A stretch of DNA of 64,000 nucleotides, taken from assembly GCA_001023575.1 (NCBI GenBank), contig CP011489.1, positions 1,735,001 to 1,799,000 of the forward strand, given 5' to 3'. The number at the start of each line of letters is the position of its first letter. Positions within the stretch are counted from its first letter, which is position 1. The stretch comes from Actinobacteria bacterium IMCC26256 (GTDB lineage Bacteria > Actinomycetota > Acidimicrobiia > IMCC26256). This document shows, piece after piece, positions 15,678 through 27,201 of this stretch. The position numbers and the translations under genes are program-made. Below the pieces are notes generated by a model. The model was not told where the DNA came from and did no database searches. It was given only the letters and a program-made list of their open reading frames with translations.

Positions 15678-17269
15678 CAGATAACCGGAGTCTCTCGGTA
15701 GCGCCCAAACTCATCCGCGAATGTATTCATGATCTCGCCAACGGTCGCATATACGCGCACAGCCTCAATGATCGCTGGCATTGTGTTTATCCCTGGCTCG
15801 GAAGCAACGCGCTTAATCTCTGCTAACGAACGCGCAACCGCCTCGCCGTCTCTAAGTCGCTTTACCTCTGCTAGGCGAGCGAGTTGCTTCTCCTCAAACT
15901 GAGGACCAATCTGAAGCGTCTCGGGTGCAGCGTCCTCATTGCCCTCGAGAAAATCATTTACTCCGACCACGATATGGCGGCCGTCGTTGAGTTTTCGCTC
16001 AAGGTCATAAGAGGCCTGCGCTATCTCCCCCATGAAGTAACCGCTATCGATACCAGCGAATACACCCTCAAGAATAGATCCGTTGCCCAAATCATCAAGA
16101 TAAGAAAAGACCTCTTCGGCGAGGTGCTCCGTCTCATCAGTAAGCGCCTCTACATACCAAGAGCCACCGAGTGGATCTGCAACATTTGCCACGCGCGTTT
16201 CGTGGGCGATTACCTGTTGAGTACGGAGTGCAAGTCGCGATGATTTCTCCGATGGAAGCGCCAATGCTTCGTCGAAGGAGTTTGTGTGGAGGCTCTGTGT
16301 CCCACCAAGCACGCCGGCAAGCGCCTCAATAGCGGTACGCACCAAGTTGATCTCTGGCTGCTGCGCAGTGAGTGACACCCCGGCGGTCTGCGTATGGAAC
16401 CGAAGCTGCATCGCTCGCTCGGTGGTAGCTCCGTAGCGATCGCGCATCCAATGAGCCCAGATTCGCCTTGCTGCCCTGAACTTTGCGATCTCTTCAAAGA
16501 AATCTACGTGAGCATTAAAGAAGAATGAGAGGCGCGGTGCAAACTCATCGACACTTAAGCCACGAGCAATCGCAGCCTCGACATAAGCAAATCCATTTGC
16601 AAGCGTAAACGCCAACTCCTGCACTGCTGTAGAGCCGGCCTCTCGGATGTGATACCCAGAGATTGATATTGGGTGCCACCGCGGCATCTCTTTTGCGCAG
16701 AACTCCACAACATCAGTAACGAGGCGCATGCTTGGGCGCGGTGGAAAGTAGTACTCCTTCTGAGCCTGGTACTCCTTGAACATGTCGTTCTGGAGCGTGC
16801 CGCCGAGTCGAGAGCGCGGCGTACCTCCATTCTCGGCGGCCACCACATACATGGCAAAAAGAATCGGGGCAGGAGAGTTGATCGTCATTGATGTCGTGAC
16901 CTTCGAGAGATCAATATCGCGATATAAGTCCTCGACGTCAGCGAGGGTATCTACCGCTACACCACACTTCCCGACCTCGCCGATGCAAAGGGGATCATCT
17001 GAGTCACGCCCCATGAGCGTCGGGAGGTCGTAGGCGGTTGAGAGCCCCGACCCGCCCGCTGCGAGTAACTCCTTAAAACGAATGTTCGTATCTGGTGCAG
17101 TTCCGAATCCTGCGAAGAGTCGCATTGTCCATAACTTGGATCGGTACATCGAGGCGTGGGGCCCACGCGTATAGGGAAACTCACCGGGGCGCTCTGCATC
17201 CTCCGGTCCGTATACGGGGTCGACCTCAAGGCCTGAGTACGTCGTGAAATCTGCTCTGCGTTCGTCCAT
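15677..17269 (-). CDS. B12-dependent acyl-CoA mutase large subunit, isobutyryl-CoA mutase type
   Basis: The protein (about 530 residues from ATG 17269, which has AAGGGG 8 nt upstream; ATG 17275 is closer) is the TIM-barrel subunit of the methylmalonyl-CoA mutase family without the C-terminal cobalamin-binding domain. Aligning by eye with Propionibacterium MutB places Phe at the Tyr89 position (TMRLFAGFG) and Gln at the Arg207 position (EYQAQKEYYF). That pair is the published signature of isobutyryl-CoA mutase. The 2-hydroxyisobutyryl-CoA mutase residues (Ile, Asp) are absent. The His in SGYHIREAG is conserved. A small B12-binding subunit must be encoded elsewhere. MeaB at 3938 is a probable chaperone. 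Confidence 0.85.
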   Translation of the reverse strand: MDERRADFTTYSGLEVDPVYGPEDAERPGEFPYTRGPHASMYRSKLWTMRLFAGFGTAPDTNIRFKELLAAGGSGLSTAYDLPTLMGRDSDDPLCIGEVGKCGVAVDTLADVEDLYRDIDLSKVTTSMTINSPAPILFAMYVVAAENGGTPRSRLGGTLQNDMFKEYQAQKEYYFPPRPSMRLVTDVVEFCAKEMPRWHPISISGYHIREAGSTAVQELAFTLANGFAYVEAAIARGLSVDEFAPRLSFFFNAHVDFFEEIAKFRAARRIWAHWMRDRYGATTERAMQLRFHTQTAGVSLTAQQPEINLVRTAIEALAGVLGGTQSLHTNSFDEALALPSEKSSRLALRTQQVIAHETRVANVADPLGGSWYVEALTDETEHLAEEVFSYLDDLGNGSILEGVFAGIDSGYFMGEIAQASYDLERKLNDGRHIVVGVNDFLEGNEDAAPETLQIGPQFEEKQLARLAEVKRLRDGEAVARSLAEIKRVASEPGINTMPAIIEAVRVYATVGEIMNTFADEFGRYRETPVI

Positions 17270-17369
17270 ACCCATTACCCCTTGCTCCCATTGGAGACTC
17301 CGCTTGGCGATGCATTTGTCGATCTAGGCCACATAGTTACACGCTCTAGGCGCAGAGCCCCATTATCCC

Positions 17370-18173
17370 CTACGCAAGCCCTAATAACTCCGATATTCCG
17401 TGGCGATGCCCCGCTGTATATCCGCCATCAACGGGGAGTGCAACACCTGTAACGAAAGAAGCATCGTCAGAGCAAAGAAAGAGCGCAACCGATGCGATCT
17501 CCTCAGCGCGGCCCAAGCGGCCGAGTTGATGTGAGGATGCGATGTCTTTCATCACTTCCTCCATCCCGGGCATTCCAAATACTCCAGATAGCAGCGGAGT
17601 ATCAATAAACCCGGGGCAGATCGCATTGACTCGGATACCGCGCCTTCCGTAATCAATCGCGAGATTCTTGGTGAGAATCACTACCCCACCCTTAGACGCG
17701 TTGTACGCACTCCCACCCTCAGTACCGATAAGGCCCTCAACGCTCGCGAGATTCACAATCGATCCGCGTTGTGCGCCATCGACCCCAAAGAGCGGCTCCT
17801 GTTCGAGCATCGCTATGGCCGCGTATTTATCTACTAGGAACGTTCCCTTTAGATTGATGTTGATGACCCGGTCCCACTCAGCGGTCTCAAGCATGTTTAC
17901 TGGCCCGCCACTTGCGATGCCCGCGGCGTGAACAACACAGTCGACTCGGCCATTGGCCTCGACCACGGCGGCGAATCCAGCCTTGACAGTATCCTCGTCG
18001 GTTACATCTATCTGCCTATAAACAACCTCCGCGGGGAGTGGCACAGCAGGAGAGGCAGCGATGTCCCACGACTCAACCGTGGCACCCTCGGCTAGGAATC
18101 TCTCGACCGTGGCTCGCCCAATACCTGAGGCCCCACCTGTGACTACCGCTATACGAGCATCTAATCGCCCCAT
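17370..18173 (-). CDS. Short-chain dehydrogenase/reductase (classical SDR)
   Basis: The 267-residue protein has the NAD(P)-binding motif [15 protein letters not shown], the NNAG-equivalent VHAAGIASG, the catalytic Ser in NLASVEG, Tyr and Lys in SAYNASKGG, and the C-terminal [13 protein letters not shown]. An Asp-rich end of beta 2 (SWDIAA) suggests NAD rather than NADP preference. It is upstream of the mutase on the same strand with about 100 bp between them; the substrate is unknown. Because many acyl-CoA genes lie here, a hydroxyacyl-CoA or alcohol dehydrogenase role is possible but unproven. Confidence 0.87.
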   Translation of the reverse strand: MGRLDARIAVVTGGASGIGRATVERFLAEGATVESWDIAASPAVPLPAEVVYRQIDVTDEDTVKAGFAAVVEANGRVDCVVHAAGIASGGPVNMLETAEWDRVININLKGTFLVDKYAAIAMLEQEPLFGVDGAQRGSIVNLASVEGLIGTEGGSAYNASKGGVVILTKNLAIDYGRRGIRVNAICPGFIDTPLLSGVFGMPGMEEVMKDIASSHQLGRLGRAEEIASVALFLCSDDASFVTGVALPVDGGYTAGHRHGISELLGLA

Positions 18174-18274
18174 TTAAGAACCCCCATCACGATTTATCTC
18201 AAAATACGCCTCGTGGCGATATCTGCTCCCCCCACCTTACGGGGAACTCTCATGGCAGAGTAGATTCTCGCCTC

Positions 18275-19264
18275 ATGGATCAACAGCCCGAAGCACCAGA
18301 CCGCAACCTCGCAATGGACCTCGCTCGCGCCACAGAAGCAGCTGCCCTCGCGGCCGGCCGGTGGCTCGGGCGTGGCGACAAAAACGGAGCCGACGGCGCT
18401 GCAGTCGATGCCATGCGTCTTGTGCTCAACACAGTCCCGATGGAGGGGGTTGTGGTCATCGGAGAGGGCGAGAAAGACGAAGCCCCCATGCTCTACAACG
18501 GCGAGGAGATCGGTTCTGGCGGGCCAGCGTGTGACATCGCTGTAGACCCCATTGATGGAACAACGCTTACCGCTCTTGGGCGCGACAACGCCATATCTGT
18601 AATTGCTCTCTCAGAGCGCGGAACGATGTTTGACCCAGGACCCTGCGTATACATGGACAAAATCGCTGTCGGACCAGAGGCACGAGATGTCATCAATCTC
18701 GACGCATCGGTCGCAGACAACCTTAAAGCCGTGGCTAAAGCCAAGGGCGAGAGCGTGCGCGACGTAACAGCGGTAATTCTCGACCGCGAACGCCATGCCG
18801 ACATCATCAAAGAGTGCCGCGAAGCCGGTGCTCGAGTTCGCATCATTCAAGACGGCGACGTAGCGGGGGCAATCTCGGCAGCTTGGCCCGAGTCTGGTAC
18901 CGACATCCTCTTCGGGATTGGCGGAACACCAGAGGGGGTAATCGCGGCTTGTGCAGTGAAGTGTCTTGGGGGCCAGATCCTTGGTCGTCTATGGCCACGT
19001 AATGAAGCAGAGCGCAGAGCGGCTCTAGACGCCGGATATGACCTAAGCCAAGTACTTACAGCCGATGACCTCGTATCAGGCGATGACGTCTTCTTCGCAG
19101 CCTCTGGGGTCTCTGACGGCGACCTAGTGCGTGGCGTGCGCTACTTCGGAGACCACGGCACGAGTGAGACACTGGTTATGCGCTCTCGCAGCGGCACAAT
19201 CCGAAAGATTCGCTCGCAGCACCGCTGGACGAAGCTCGCCAAGATCTCAGCTATAGATTTCTAG
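18275..19264 (+). CDS. glpX: Class II fructose-1,6-bisphosphatase GlpX
   Basis: This 329-residue enzyme shows the GlpX/FBPase II metal-binding sequence [40 protein letters not shown] with its metal-ligand acids, and [21 protein letters not shown]. It hydrolyses fructose 1,6-bisphosphate in gluconeogenesis and is the usual actinobacterial FBPase. The ATG at 18275 lies about 100 bp from the divergent SDR gene. It converges on the ATP synthase operon with about 20 bp between the stops and no obvious terminator there. Confidence 0.95.
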   Translation: MDQQPEAPDRNLAMDLARATEAAALAAGRWLGRGDKNGADGAAVDAMRLVLNTVPMEGVVVIGEGEKDEAPMLYNGEEIGSGGPACDIAVDPIDGTTLTALGRDNAISVIALSERGTMFDPGPCVYMDKIAVGPEARDVINLDASVADNLKAVAKAKGESVRDVTAVILDRERHADIIKECREAGARVRIIQDGDVAGAISAAWPESGTDILFGIGGTPEGVIAACAVKCLGGQILGRLWPRNEAERRAALDAGYDLSQVLTADDLVSGDDVFFAASGVSDGDLVRGVRYFGDHGTSETLVMRSRSGTIRKIRSQHRWTKLAKISAIDF

Positions 19265-19284
19265 ACCAGCAAGTTCTTAGCGAT

Positions 19285-19691
19285 TTAAGCGTTTGCTCCG
19301 GCTGCGTCTAGGCGCACCTCTGCACGCTGTAGAGCTTTCTTAGCCTCAACGTTCTCAGGGTCAGTGCGAAGTGCGGCCTCAGCGGCCTCCATCGCCGTAC
19401 GCGCACGTACTACGTCTACGTCAGTACCCAACTCGGCAATATCCGAGAGAATCTTTACGCCCTCGCCTGATACCTCGACGAAACCTCCGTGAACCGCTAC
19501 TGCTGTCTCAAAGCGTGGACCACCATCTACCTCTTGCATGATCCGCAACTTCGAGATTGCGAGTGCCCCGAGATATGGAACATGCCCAGGTAGAAACGCA
19601 ATGTCTCCACCCGTGGTTCGGGCAACGACCATTACAGCATCGCCCTCGAAGAGAATGCGCTCCGGAGAGACGAGCTCAACGAGAAATGCCA

Positions 19692-19692
<1 letters not shown>
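19285..19692 (-). CDS. atpC: ATP synthase F1 subunit epsilon
   Basis: The 135-residue protein has the epsilon beta-sandwich (LVSPERILFEGDAVMV, FLPGHVPYLGAL, VHGGFVEVSGEGVKIL) and a two-helix C-terminal part. It forms the central stalk with gamma and can inhibit ATP hydrolysis. Its start overlaps the end of atpD. It is the last gene of the operon. Confidence 0.95.
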
Positions 19693-21155
<1,463 letters not shown>

Positions 21156-21168
21156 TTATGGCCTGGGC

Positions 21169-22164
21169 CTAGTTGTCGGGCCCTGCGCCCTGATGCTCGA
21201 GGTAGTCACGTTCAAACGCTATTGCGCGTGCTGCAGAGTCTTCATCTGCGTCGGCGTCGCTAGAGGAGAGTGCCTCTGCTCCACCAACGATCTCCATAAT
21301 CTCGGTCGTGATCGCGTCCTGACGAGCGCGGTTCATAACTCGAGACAGCTCTTTAATTAGTTCTTCAGCATTATCTGTCGCTGCCTTCATGGCTCGCTGG
21401 CGTGCAGCGTGCTCTGAGGCTCCGGCGTTTAGGAGCGCTGCGAAGATGCGGGCCTCAATGTACTTAGGGAGAATCTCTGCGAGAAGCGCCTCTGGGGAGC
21501 TCTCAAATTCGTACGAAGCGGTAGCCGAGTTTGAGGACTCGTCTCCGGGCTTCCCATCGCCGCCGCTGATCACTTCACGCTCTAGAGGGAGCAGCGGTCT
21601 ACGTACAACCTCTTGCTTACCGGCGGAGATGAATCGCGTATAGATGAGTTCGACCTTGTCGTACTCCTCGTTGATGAATCGCTCGCTAACCAGCTGCCCG
21701 ATTGCGCGTGCATCCTCGTAAGAAGGCTGATCCGAGAATCCAGTAAACGCGTTGTCGATTCTAAAATCACGGTATCGGAAGTAGCCCTCAGCCTTACGCC
21801 CGACAAGGATTAACGCGTACTCGGCTCCGATTTCTTCGTCCTCGAGAATCGACCCCTCGGCTGCACGAACAACAGAGGAGTTATACGCTCCACATAGCCC
21901 ACGGTCTGCAGCGATAACAATGTGCGCCGAACGCTTGACCCTCTCGCGAGGCTTAAGGATTGGGCTGTTGATGCTGCCACCACCGGCGGCGAGATCTGCA
22001 ACTACCTTGCTGATGAGCTCGCTATACGGATGCGCGCCTTTTACTGCAGCCTGAGCCTTGACGATCCGACTACCCGCTATGAGCTCCATAGCGCGCGTGA
22101 TCTTCTTGGTTGAGCGTACGGAGGAGATCCGTCGCTTGAGGATGCGTTCTTGGCCGCCGGCCAT
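21169..22164 (-). CDS. atpG: ATP synthase F1 subunit gamma, with insert and C-terminal tail
   Basis: The 331-residue rotor shaft is longer than the roughly 287 residues of E. coli. Conserved ends are ILKRRISSVRSTKKITRAMELIA and RARQDAITTEIMEIVGGAEAL. Extra material is a Gly/Ser/Glu-rich loop around residues 198-215 (VISGGDGKPGDESSNSA), reminiscent of the mycobacterial gamma insert, and an acidic tail of about 35 residues after the canonical end. These additions may affect hydrolysis regulation; that is inference from mycobacterial work. Confidence 0.95.
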   Translation of the reverse strand: MAGGQERILKRRISSVRSTKKITRAMELIAGSRIVKAQAAVKGAHPYSELISKVVADLAAGGGSINSPILKPRERVKRSAHIVIAADRGLCGAYNSSVVRAAEGSILEDEEIGAEYALILVGRKAEGYFRYRDFRIDNAFTGFSDQPSYEDARAIGQLVSERFINEEYDKVELIYTRFISAGKQEVVRRPLLPLEREVISGGDGKPGDESSNSATASYEFESSPEALLAEILPKYIEARIFAALLNAGASEHAARQRAMKAATDNAEELIKELSRVMNRARQDAITTEIMEIVGGAEALSSSDADADEDSAARAIAFERDYLEHQGAGPDN

Positions 22165-22183
22165 CTGTCCTTATCCCCTACTA

Positions 22184-23821
22184 CTACTCGGTTGGGAGCG
22201 TCTTGGTTGACTCGGCATCGCCGAGTGCCTCAGCATCTGCATCAGGCGTGCCGGTTCCGGCAGCGGCCTCTGCAGCATTAGCGGCACGGAAAGCAACCTT
22301 GACATCCTCAATAGCTGCGAGCATGCGTGCTTCGTCTGGCAGGGTTCCAGTATCGCGAATGTGTGCGAGAAGATCTGCGTAACGAGAGTGGAATGCATCA
22401 AGAAGTGCCGTCTCGAATGCCTTAATCTGGGATACCTCGATGTCGAGGAGGAGTCGCTCTTTACCTCCACCAACGCGATCTTTACGCGCTGTACCGGAGA
22501 AGATGACTACTACCTGATCCTCTACTGGCATTGGAGAGTTAAGCGGCTGCTTGAGCAACTCAACAAGGCGGTAACCACTCTCAAGCTGCTCCTTGGAGAC
22601 AGCGTCAAGGTCTGAACCAAATGTTGCGAATGCCTCGAGGTCACGGAACTGCGCGAGGTCGAGCTTGAGCGTTCCAGCTACACCCTTCATTGCCTTGATC
22701 TGTGCAGCGCTACCGACTCGCGATACCGAGATACCTACGTCTACAGCGGGGCGCACACCAGACTTGAAGAGGTCGTCCTGCAGGTAGATCTGACCATCGG
22801 TGATGGAGATCACGTTGGTTGGGATATACGCAGATACATCGCCTGCTTTGGTCTCAATGATTGGGAGTGCTGTAAGCGAACCAGCACCTAGATCATCGGA
22901 GAGCTTCGCTGCACGCTCGAGGAGGCGGCTGTGGAGGTAGAAGACGTCACCCGGGTAAGCCTCGCGACCTGGTGGACGACGGAGCAACAATGAGAGTTGA
23001 CGATAGGCCTCAGCCTGCTTGGAGAGGTCGTCGTATACAACGAGTGCGTGGTCGCCGTTCTCCATCCACTCCTGCCCAATGGCAGAACCGGTGTAAGGAG
23101 CGAGGTACTTGAATACTGCCTCGTCACCCGCAGGGGCGTTTACAACAACTGTGTACTCCATTGCGCCGTAACGCTCAAGAGTCGCAACAGTCTGTGCAAC
23201 CGATGACGCCTTCTGACCAACAGCGACATAGATGCACTTCACACCTGAACCGCGCTGATTAAGAATTGTGTCAATAGCGATCGTGGTCTTTCCGGTCTTA
23301 CGGTCACCAATGATCAACTCGCGTTGTCCGCGGCCGATCGGAACCATGCCGTCTACAGCCTTGATGCCGGTCTGCAGTGGCTCGTGTACAGGCTTGCGCC
23401 CGACGATTCCAGGGGCCTGGACCTCAAGACGACGAGTCTTGTCGGTACCGAGCGGACCCTTACCGTCGATTGGCTGGGCCAATGCGTTTACTACGCGACC
23501 TAGGAGGGCGTCGCCTACGGGCACGGCGAGGATACGGCCGGTTGCTCGCACTGCCTTACCTTCTTCAACGCCCTCAGCGCGGCCAAGCACAACTGCACCA
23601 ATGGCGTCCTCGTCAAGGTTGAGGGCAAGACCAAGAAGGCCACCCTCAAACTCGAGAAGCTCATTGACTGCAGTATTGGGGAGGCCCGCAACGCGTGCGA
23701 CACCATCGCCAACGCTCAGTACCTGCCCAACCTGCTCTGCAGCGAGAGTTGGTGAGAATGAATCAACGTGCTTGCGCAGCGCTGCGGCAATATCGGCTGC
23801 GTTAATTGTCAGCTCAGCCAT
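22184..23821 (-). CDS. atpA: ATP synthase F1 subunit alpha, with C-terminal extension
   Basis: The 545-residue subunit starts at ATG 23821 (MAELTIN), one base after the stop of atpH; an upstream in-frame codon lies inside atpH and is rejected. The nucleotide site [13 protein letters not shown] and the signature [17 protein letters not shown] are clear. After the normal end there is a low-complexity Ala/Glu/Thr-rich tail of about 30 residues (beginning [11 protein letters not shown]). Mycobacterial alpha subunits carry a tail of comparable size that suppresses ATP hydrolysis. Confidence 0.97.
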   Translation of the reverse strand: MAELTINAADIAAALRKHVDSFSPTLAAEQVGQVLSVGDGVARVAGLPNTAVNELLEFEGGLLGLALNLDEDAIGAVVLGRAEGVEEGKAVRATGRILAVPVGDALLGRVVNALAQPIDGKGPLGTDKTRRLEVQAPGIVGRKPVHEPLQTGIKAVDGMVPIGRGQRELIIGDRKTGKTTIAIDTILNQRGSGVKCIYVAVGQKASSVAQTVATLERYGAMEYTVVVNAPAGDEAVFKYLAPYTGSAIGQEWMENGDHALVVYDDLSKQAEAYRQLSLLLRRPPGREAYPGDVFYLHSRLLERAAKLSDDLGAGSLTALPIIETKAGDVSAYIPTNVISITDGQIYLQDDLFKSGVRPAVDVGISVSRVGSAAQIKAMKGVAGTLKLDLAQFRDLEAFATFGSDLDAVSKEQLESGYRLVELLKQPLNSPMPVEDQVVVIFSGTARKDRVGGGKERLLLDIEVSQIKAFETALLDAFHSRYADLLAHIRDTGTLPDEARMLAAIEDVKVAFRAANAAEAAAGTGTPDADAEALGDAESTKTLPTE

Positions 23822-23822
23822 G

Positions 23823-24350
23823 TCAGATCTGCTCCTTGAGTTGCTCGATCCTGTGACGGACGGTCCCGTCAATAACAGTGTCGCCGACGCGGGCCACTAG
23901 ACCCCCGAGAACCTTCGGATCAACGACGACTTTTACTTCAACTTTCTTACCCACAGCGCGACCAATTGCAATAGCAAGGCGCTCTTGCTGCCCTGCGTCA
24001 AGCTCAATTGCGCTGCGTACCTCGGCGACTTCGTGCTCACGACCCTCTGTTGATTTCTTGACAAAGAGATCGATAATCGCTGGAAGATCACTACCTCTGC
24101 CCGCAGCAACCACGAGCGATGCAAGCGCAGTTGAAGAACTAAGAGCCTTAGCCCCCATCAACTCTGCAACCACTGCAACTCGACGCTCTGCTGGGAGTGA
24201 AGGGTCAACAAGCGCTGAACGTAGAGAGTCGTTGGCCTCGAATGTTCGGGCAAAACGAAATAGCTCGTCCTCGATCTCGTCGACGTGCCCCTCGGCACGC
24301 GCGATTACGAGGAACGCCTCTGCGTAAGCCTCGACACGCTCCGCACTCAT
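23823..24350 (-). CDS. atpH: ATP synthase F1 subunit delta
   Basis: The 175-residue OSCP/delta protein has the N-terminal helical bundle ([17 protein letters not shown]) and the C-terminal [29 protein letters not shown] signature. It links F1 to the b stalk. The start overlaps the stop of atpF by ATGA. It is a separate gene here, not fused to a b subunit as in mycobacteria. Confidence 0.95.
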   Translation of the reverse strand: MSAERVEAYAEAFLVIARAEGHVDEIEDELFRFARTFEANDSLRSALVDPSLPAERRVAVVAELMGAKALSSSTALASLVVAAGRGSDLPAIIDLFVKKSTEGREHEVAEVRSAIELDAGQQERLAIAIGRAVGKKVEVKVVVDPKVLGGLVARVGDTVIDGTVRHRIEQLKEQI

Positions 24351-25048
24351 GCCCGGCTGCCCCCAACCTCATTGATGAAGGACTCGACGAGAGCCGTCTG
24401 AGTCGCAGCATCGAGATTGTGCTGAACAATGCGCTCCGCAAGCCCAATGGACATCGCTGCCACTTGGGTCTGTAGATCTGCCATAGCGCGCTCCGTTGCG
24501 AGAGCTGCATCAGCGTTAGCGCGTGCACGTACATCAGCGGCATCCGCCTCTGCTCGCGCGATCAGGTCGAGTCGCACCTGCTCTGCAGCCTTGCGTGCTT
24601 CGTCCACTAGACCTGCACCCTCCGCACGAGCCTCTGAGAGGATCTTCTCGTGATCGGAGTCAGCGGCCTGCGCTGCGCTCTTAGCCTGCTCGGCTGCCTC
24701 GAGGTCTCCACGTATCTTGTCTTCACGATCCGCTAGCCCCTTGCGGAGTGCAGGGAAGCCAAACTTGATGAGTCCGAAGGCGACGATTGCAAAGGATAGG
24801 AAGCCCCAGAAGAGCTCACCTGTCTCAGGCAGGATCGGGCTAGGTGCTGAGTAGCAAGCCTTGGCCTCCTCGTCGAAGAGGGCAGCGTCTCCCTTGCCCT
24901 CTTCCTTAGCCGTTTCATACTTCTCAGCAGCCTTCACCATGCACTCTGCGATCTCTCCTGTCTTCTCACTTGCGTGAGCGGTGACAGGCATCGCTATGAC
25001 CATGCTGGATGAGAGCATTGCTACCGCTAGCAGTCTCTGGATGCGCAT
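24347..25048 (-). CDS. atpF: ATP synthase Fo subunit b with signal peptide and extracytoplasmic N-domain
   Basis: The 233-residue protein is unusually long at its N-terminus. Residues 1-27 look like a cleavable signal peptide ending in Ala-His-Ala. A polar segment of about 50 residues with Cys36 and Cys65 follows, then the normal b-subunit membrane helix (about 78-98, GELFWGFLSFAIVAFG) and the long alanine-rich coiled-coil stalk. Standard b subunits begin just before the membrane helix. The two Cys could form a disulfide outside the membrane. Its TGA overlaps the ATG of atpH. Confidence 0.93.
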   Translation of the reverse strand: MRIQRLLAVAMLSSSMVIAMPVTAHASEKTGEIAECMVKAAEKYETAKEEGKGDAALFDEEAKACYSAPSPILPETGELFWGFLSFAIVAFGLIKFGFPALRKGLADREDKIRGDLEAAEQAKSAAQAADSDHEKILSEARAEGAGLVDEARKAAEQVRLDLIARAEADAADVRARANADAALATERAMADLQTQVAAMSIGLAERIVQHNLDAATQTALVESFINEVGGSRA

Positions 25049-25081
25049 TGCGCGTCCCTTCCCTTCGTGCGCCGTGGCGCC

Positions 25082-25431
<350 letters not shown>

Positions 25432-25434
<3 letters not shown>

Positions 25435-26214
25435 GTGCTCAGGGTGTACAGACTCGCCGATGTATACGGCAGTAAGGATCGTAAAGATGTAGGCCTGTAG
25501 CAATGCTACGAGGACCTCGAACGCCGTCATAAATAGCAGCCCAAAGAAGGGAAGCGGAATAAAGGCGATTTGGTATGCGCCGCTCTGGTGTTTCCAAAGC
25601 TCTATGCACATGACGGCAAAGACTGTCAGCAGGACGTGTCCGGCGACCATATTTGCGAAGAGTCGTACAGCGAGCGAGAAGGGTCGCACGAGGTACTTGG
25701 AGATGAACTCGATCGGGATAACCAAGATGTAGAGCGGCTTGGGTACTCCCGGAGGAGTGATGTTCTTAAAGATGTAAAGGGGTCCCTGCGTCTTAAAGCC
25801 AGCGCCAATGAAGACAACCCAGACGATGATCGCAAGCAATCCCGGGAGAGCGATTCGGGCTGTCGCCGGGAACTGGATCCCAGGGATAATGGACCAGATG
25901 TTGATGAAGAGAATGTAGAAGAACAACGACGCTAGAAACGGCGTCCACTTCTTACCCTCTTCGGTGCCCATGACCTCGACAGCGATCTGCGACTCAATTG
26001 CTAGGTAGCCGGACTCCGCTACGTTCTGCAGACCGGTAGGAACAAGCGCGCGCTTACGCCCTCCGATAAGAAAGATCGTTAAGCAGATAACCATGGATAC
26101 AAGAACCATGATCCCTGTTTTATTAAGCCCAAAATCGGTACCTTTGAATAGCACCGGGTCCCACTGGAATAACTCTGTGATCCCGTTAGGGAACAACTCG
26201 GCGACGACGGTCAC
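25432..26214 (-). CDS. atpB: ATP synthase Fo subunit a
   Basis: The 260-residue membrane protein has about five to six helices and the essential Arg in the segment SLAVRLFANMVAGHVLL, with the C-terminal LQAYIFTILTAVYIGESVH typical of subunit a. The GTG start overlaps the stop of the upstream membrane protein (GTGA). It forms the proton half-channels with the c ring. Confidence 0.96.
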
Positions 26215-26717
26215 CCTTCCTCCTTGCTTACGCGTTGCGAAATTGGTAGCGGTGCATCGGGCTTGAGGCCCGGAGCGCCGAGGGTCAGACTAAGCGATGG
26301 CATCTCCCAAAACAGGAGTCCAAGGTGCATTCCTGCAACCGTAATCACAAAAGCAGCGATGCTCACACTCGGGAGCCCTGAGATTGCGACGACTGCGAGA
26401 AGGATCAGGGCGATGCGCAGCACGTACCCACCGATGGCAGCCACTGATACTGCCTCGGGGGAGATGCGCGCTGACCATGTGATGAGGCGCGACGAGAGTA
26501 AGAAGTTTGCGCAGACCACTAAGACCCCCAAAAAGGCTCCAATTGCAGACTTTTTGCCACCTAAGAGGGCGGAGATAACGATCACAAGAGGGGCGATCAG
26601 GAGCGCTCGTCGGACAATATGGTCGGCTATTCGACTCTCATGATCCTCGGGGAGAATGGCGCGGAGGCCGTTACTCCGAAGAGCGTCATCTCTAAATCCC
26701 TCTCCTGGAGAGGTCAT
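26211..26717 (-). CDS. Small four-helix membrane protein, AtpI-like (ATP synthase I)
   Basis: The 168-residue protein has four predicted membrane helices (around residues 38-52, 60-78, 92-116 and 118-140) and polar ends. Its position just before atpB and the helix layout fit the ATP synthase I/AtpI group, which is poorly conserved in sequence and implicated in Fo assembly or Mg2+ uptake. It overlaps both neighbours by 4 bp. The name is based mostly on context. Confidence 0.7.
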   Translation of the reverse strand: MTSPGEGFRDDALRSNGLRAILPEDHESRIADHIVRRALLIAPLVIVISALLGGKKSAIGAFLGVLVVCANFLLSSRLITWSARISPEAVSVAAIGGYVLRIALILLAVVAISGLPSVSIAAFVITVAGMHLGLLFWEMPSLSLTLGAPGLKPDAPLPISQRVSKEEG

Positions 26718-27055
26718 CGGATCTCCGGCGCTTTCTCTAGGGGCTCTATCCGAGAGTCAGCATTCGGGCGCTTCTCCCAGGGCTTACCTGCGTCCTCAGC
26801 GGCGGAGGCCGCTTGGTACCTGTAATAAATGGTGGTCACCACAGCGATAAGCCCGATTACTGCGAGCAGCACTGTAAAGACCCGACCCGTCCCAAGAATC
26901 CCGTCTAAAAATGCCCCGAGAAGCCCGAACATCAAAGGCCCTAGGACGAAGGTGAGGGAGGTTGATAGAGCATCGGTGTAGCCAGGTTTGGGTTTGGGCA
27001 CGAATGACTTAGGGCGCAACGATTTTGGGAGAAACGATCTTGTACGTGTCGCCAT
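26714..27055 (-). CDS. AtpZ/AtpI-family Fo-associated membrane protein
   Basis: This 113-residue protein has a basic N-terminus and two membrane helices separated by a short loop (FVLGPLMFGLLGAFLDGILG and FTVLLAVIGLIAVVTTIYY), the AtpZ/AtpI pattern. A GGAGGAG ribosome site precedes the ATG at 27055. It is the first gene of the ATP synthase operon, so the promoter should lie in the 27056-27201 spacer, where I could not fix a -10/-35 pair. Confidence 0.78.
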   Translation of the reverse strand: MATRTRSFLPKSLRPKSFVPKPKPGYTDALSTSLTFVLGPLMFGLLGAFLDGILGTGRVFTVLLAVIGLIAVVTTIYYRYQAASAAEDAGKPWEKRPNADSRIEPLEKAPEIR

Positions 27056-27201
27056 AATTCTCCTCCCCCATCAGGCGCGTGAATAGCGCTCATAAACCTT
27101 TAGCGAACCATTGCGAACGGCCGAAAGGTACCCGATTTGGTGCCTATTCGCCGAAACCAAATGAGCAATTTCTAGGAGTTCAAATCCCTAGGGAGCAGCA
27201 A

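Noticed and set aside
15677-17269. Methylmalonyl-CoA mutase or 2-hydroxyisobutyryl-CoA mutase
   Set aside because: The Tyr/Arg pair of the first and the Ile/Asp pair of the second are missing; Phe/Gln fits isobutyryl-CoA mutase.
23822-23872. Longer N-terminus for AtpA
   Set aside because: It lies within atpH and the residues do not resemble AtpA; MAELTIN at 23821 fits the family and the spacing.
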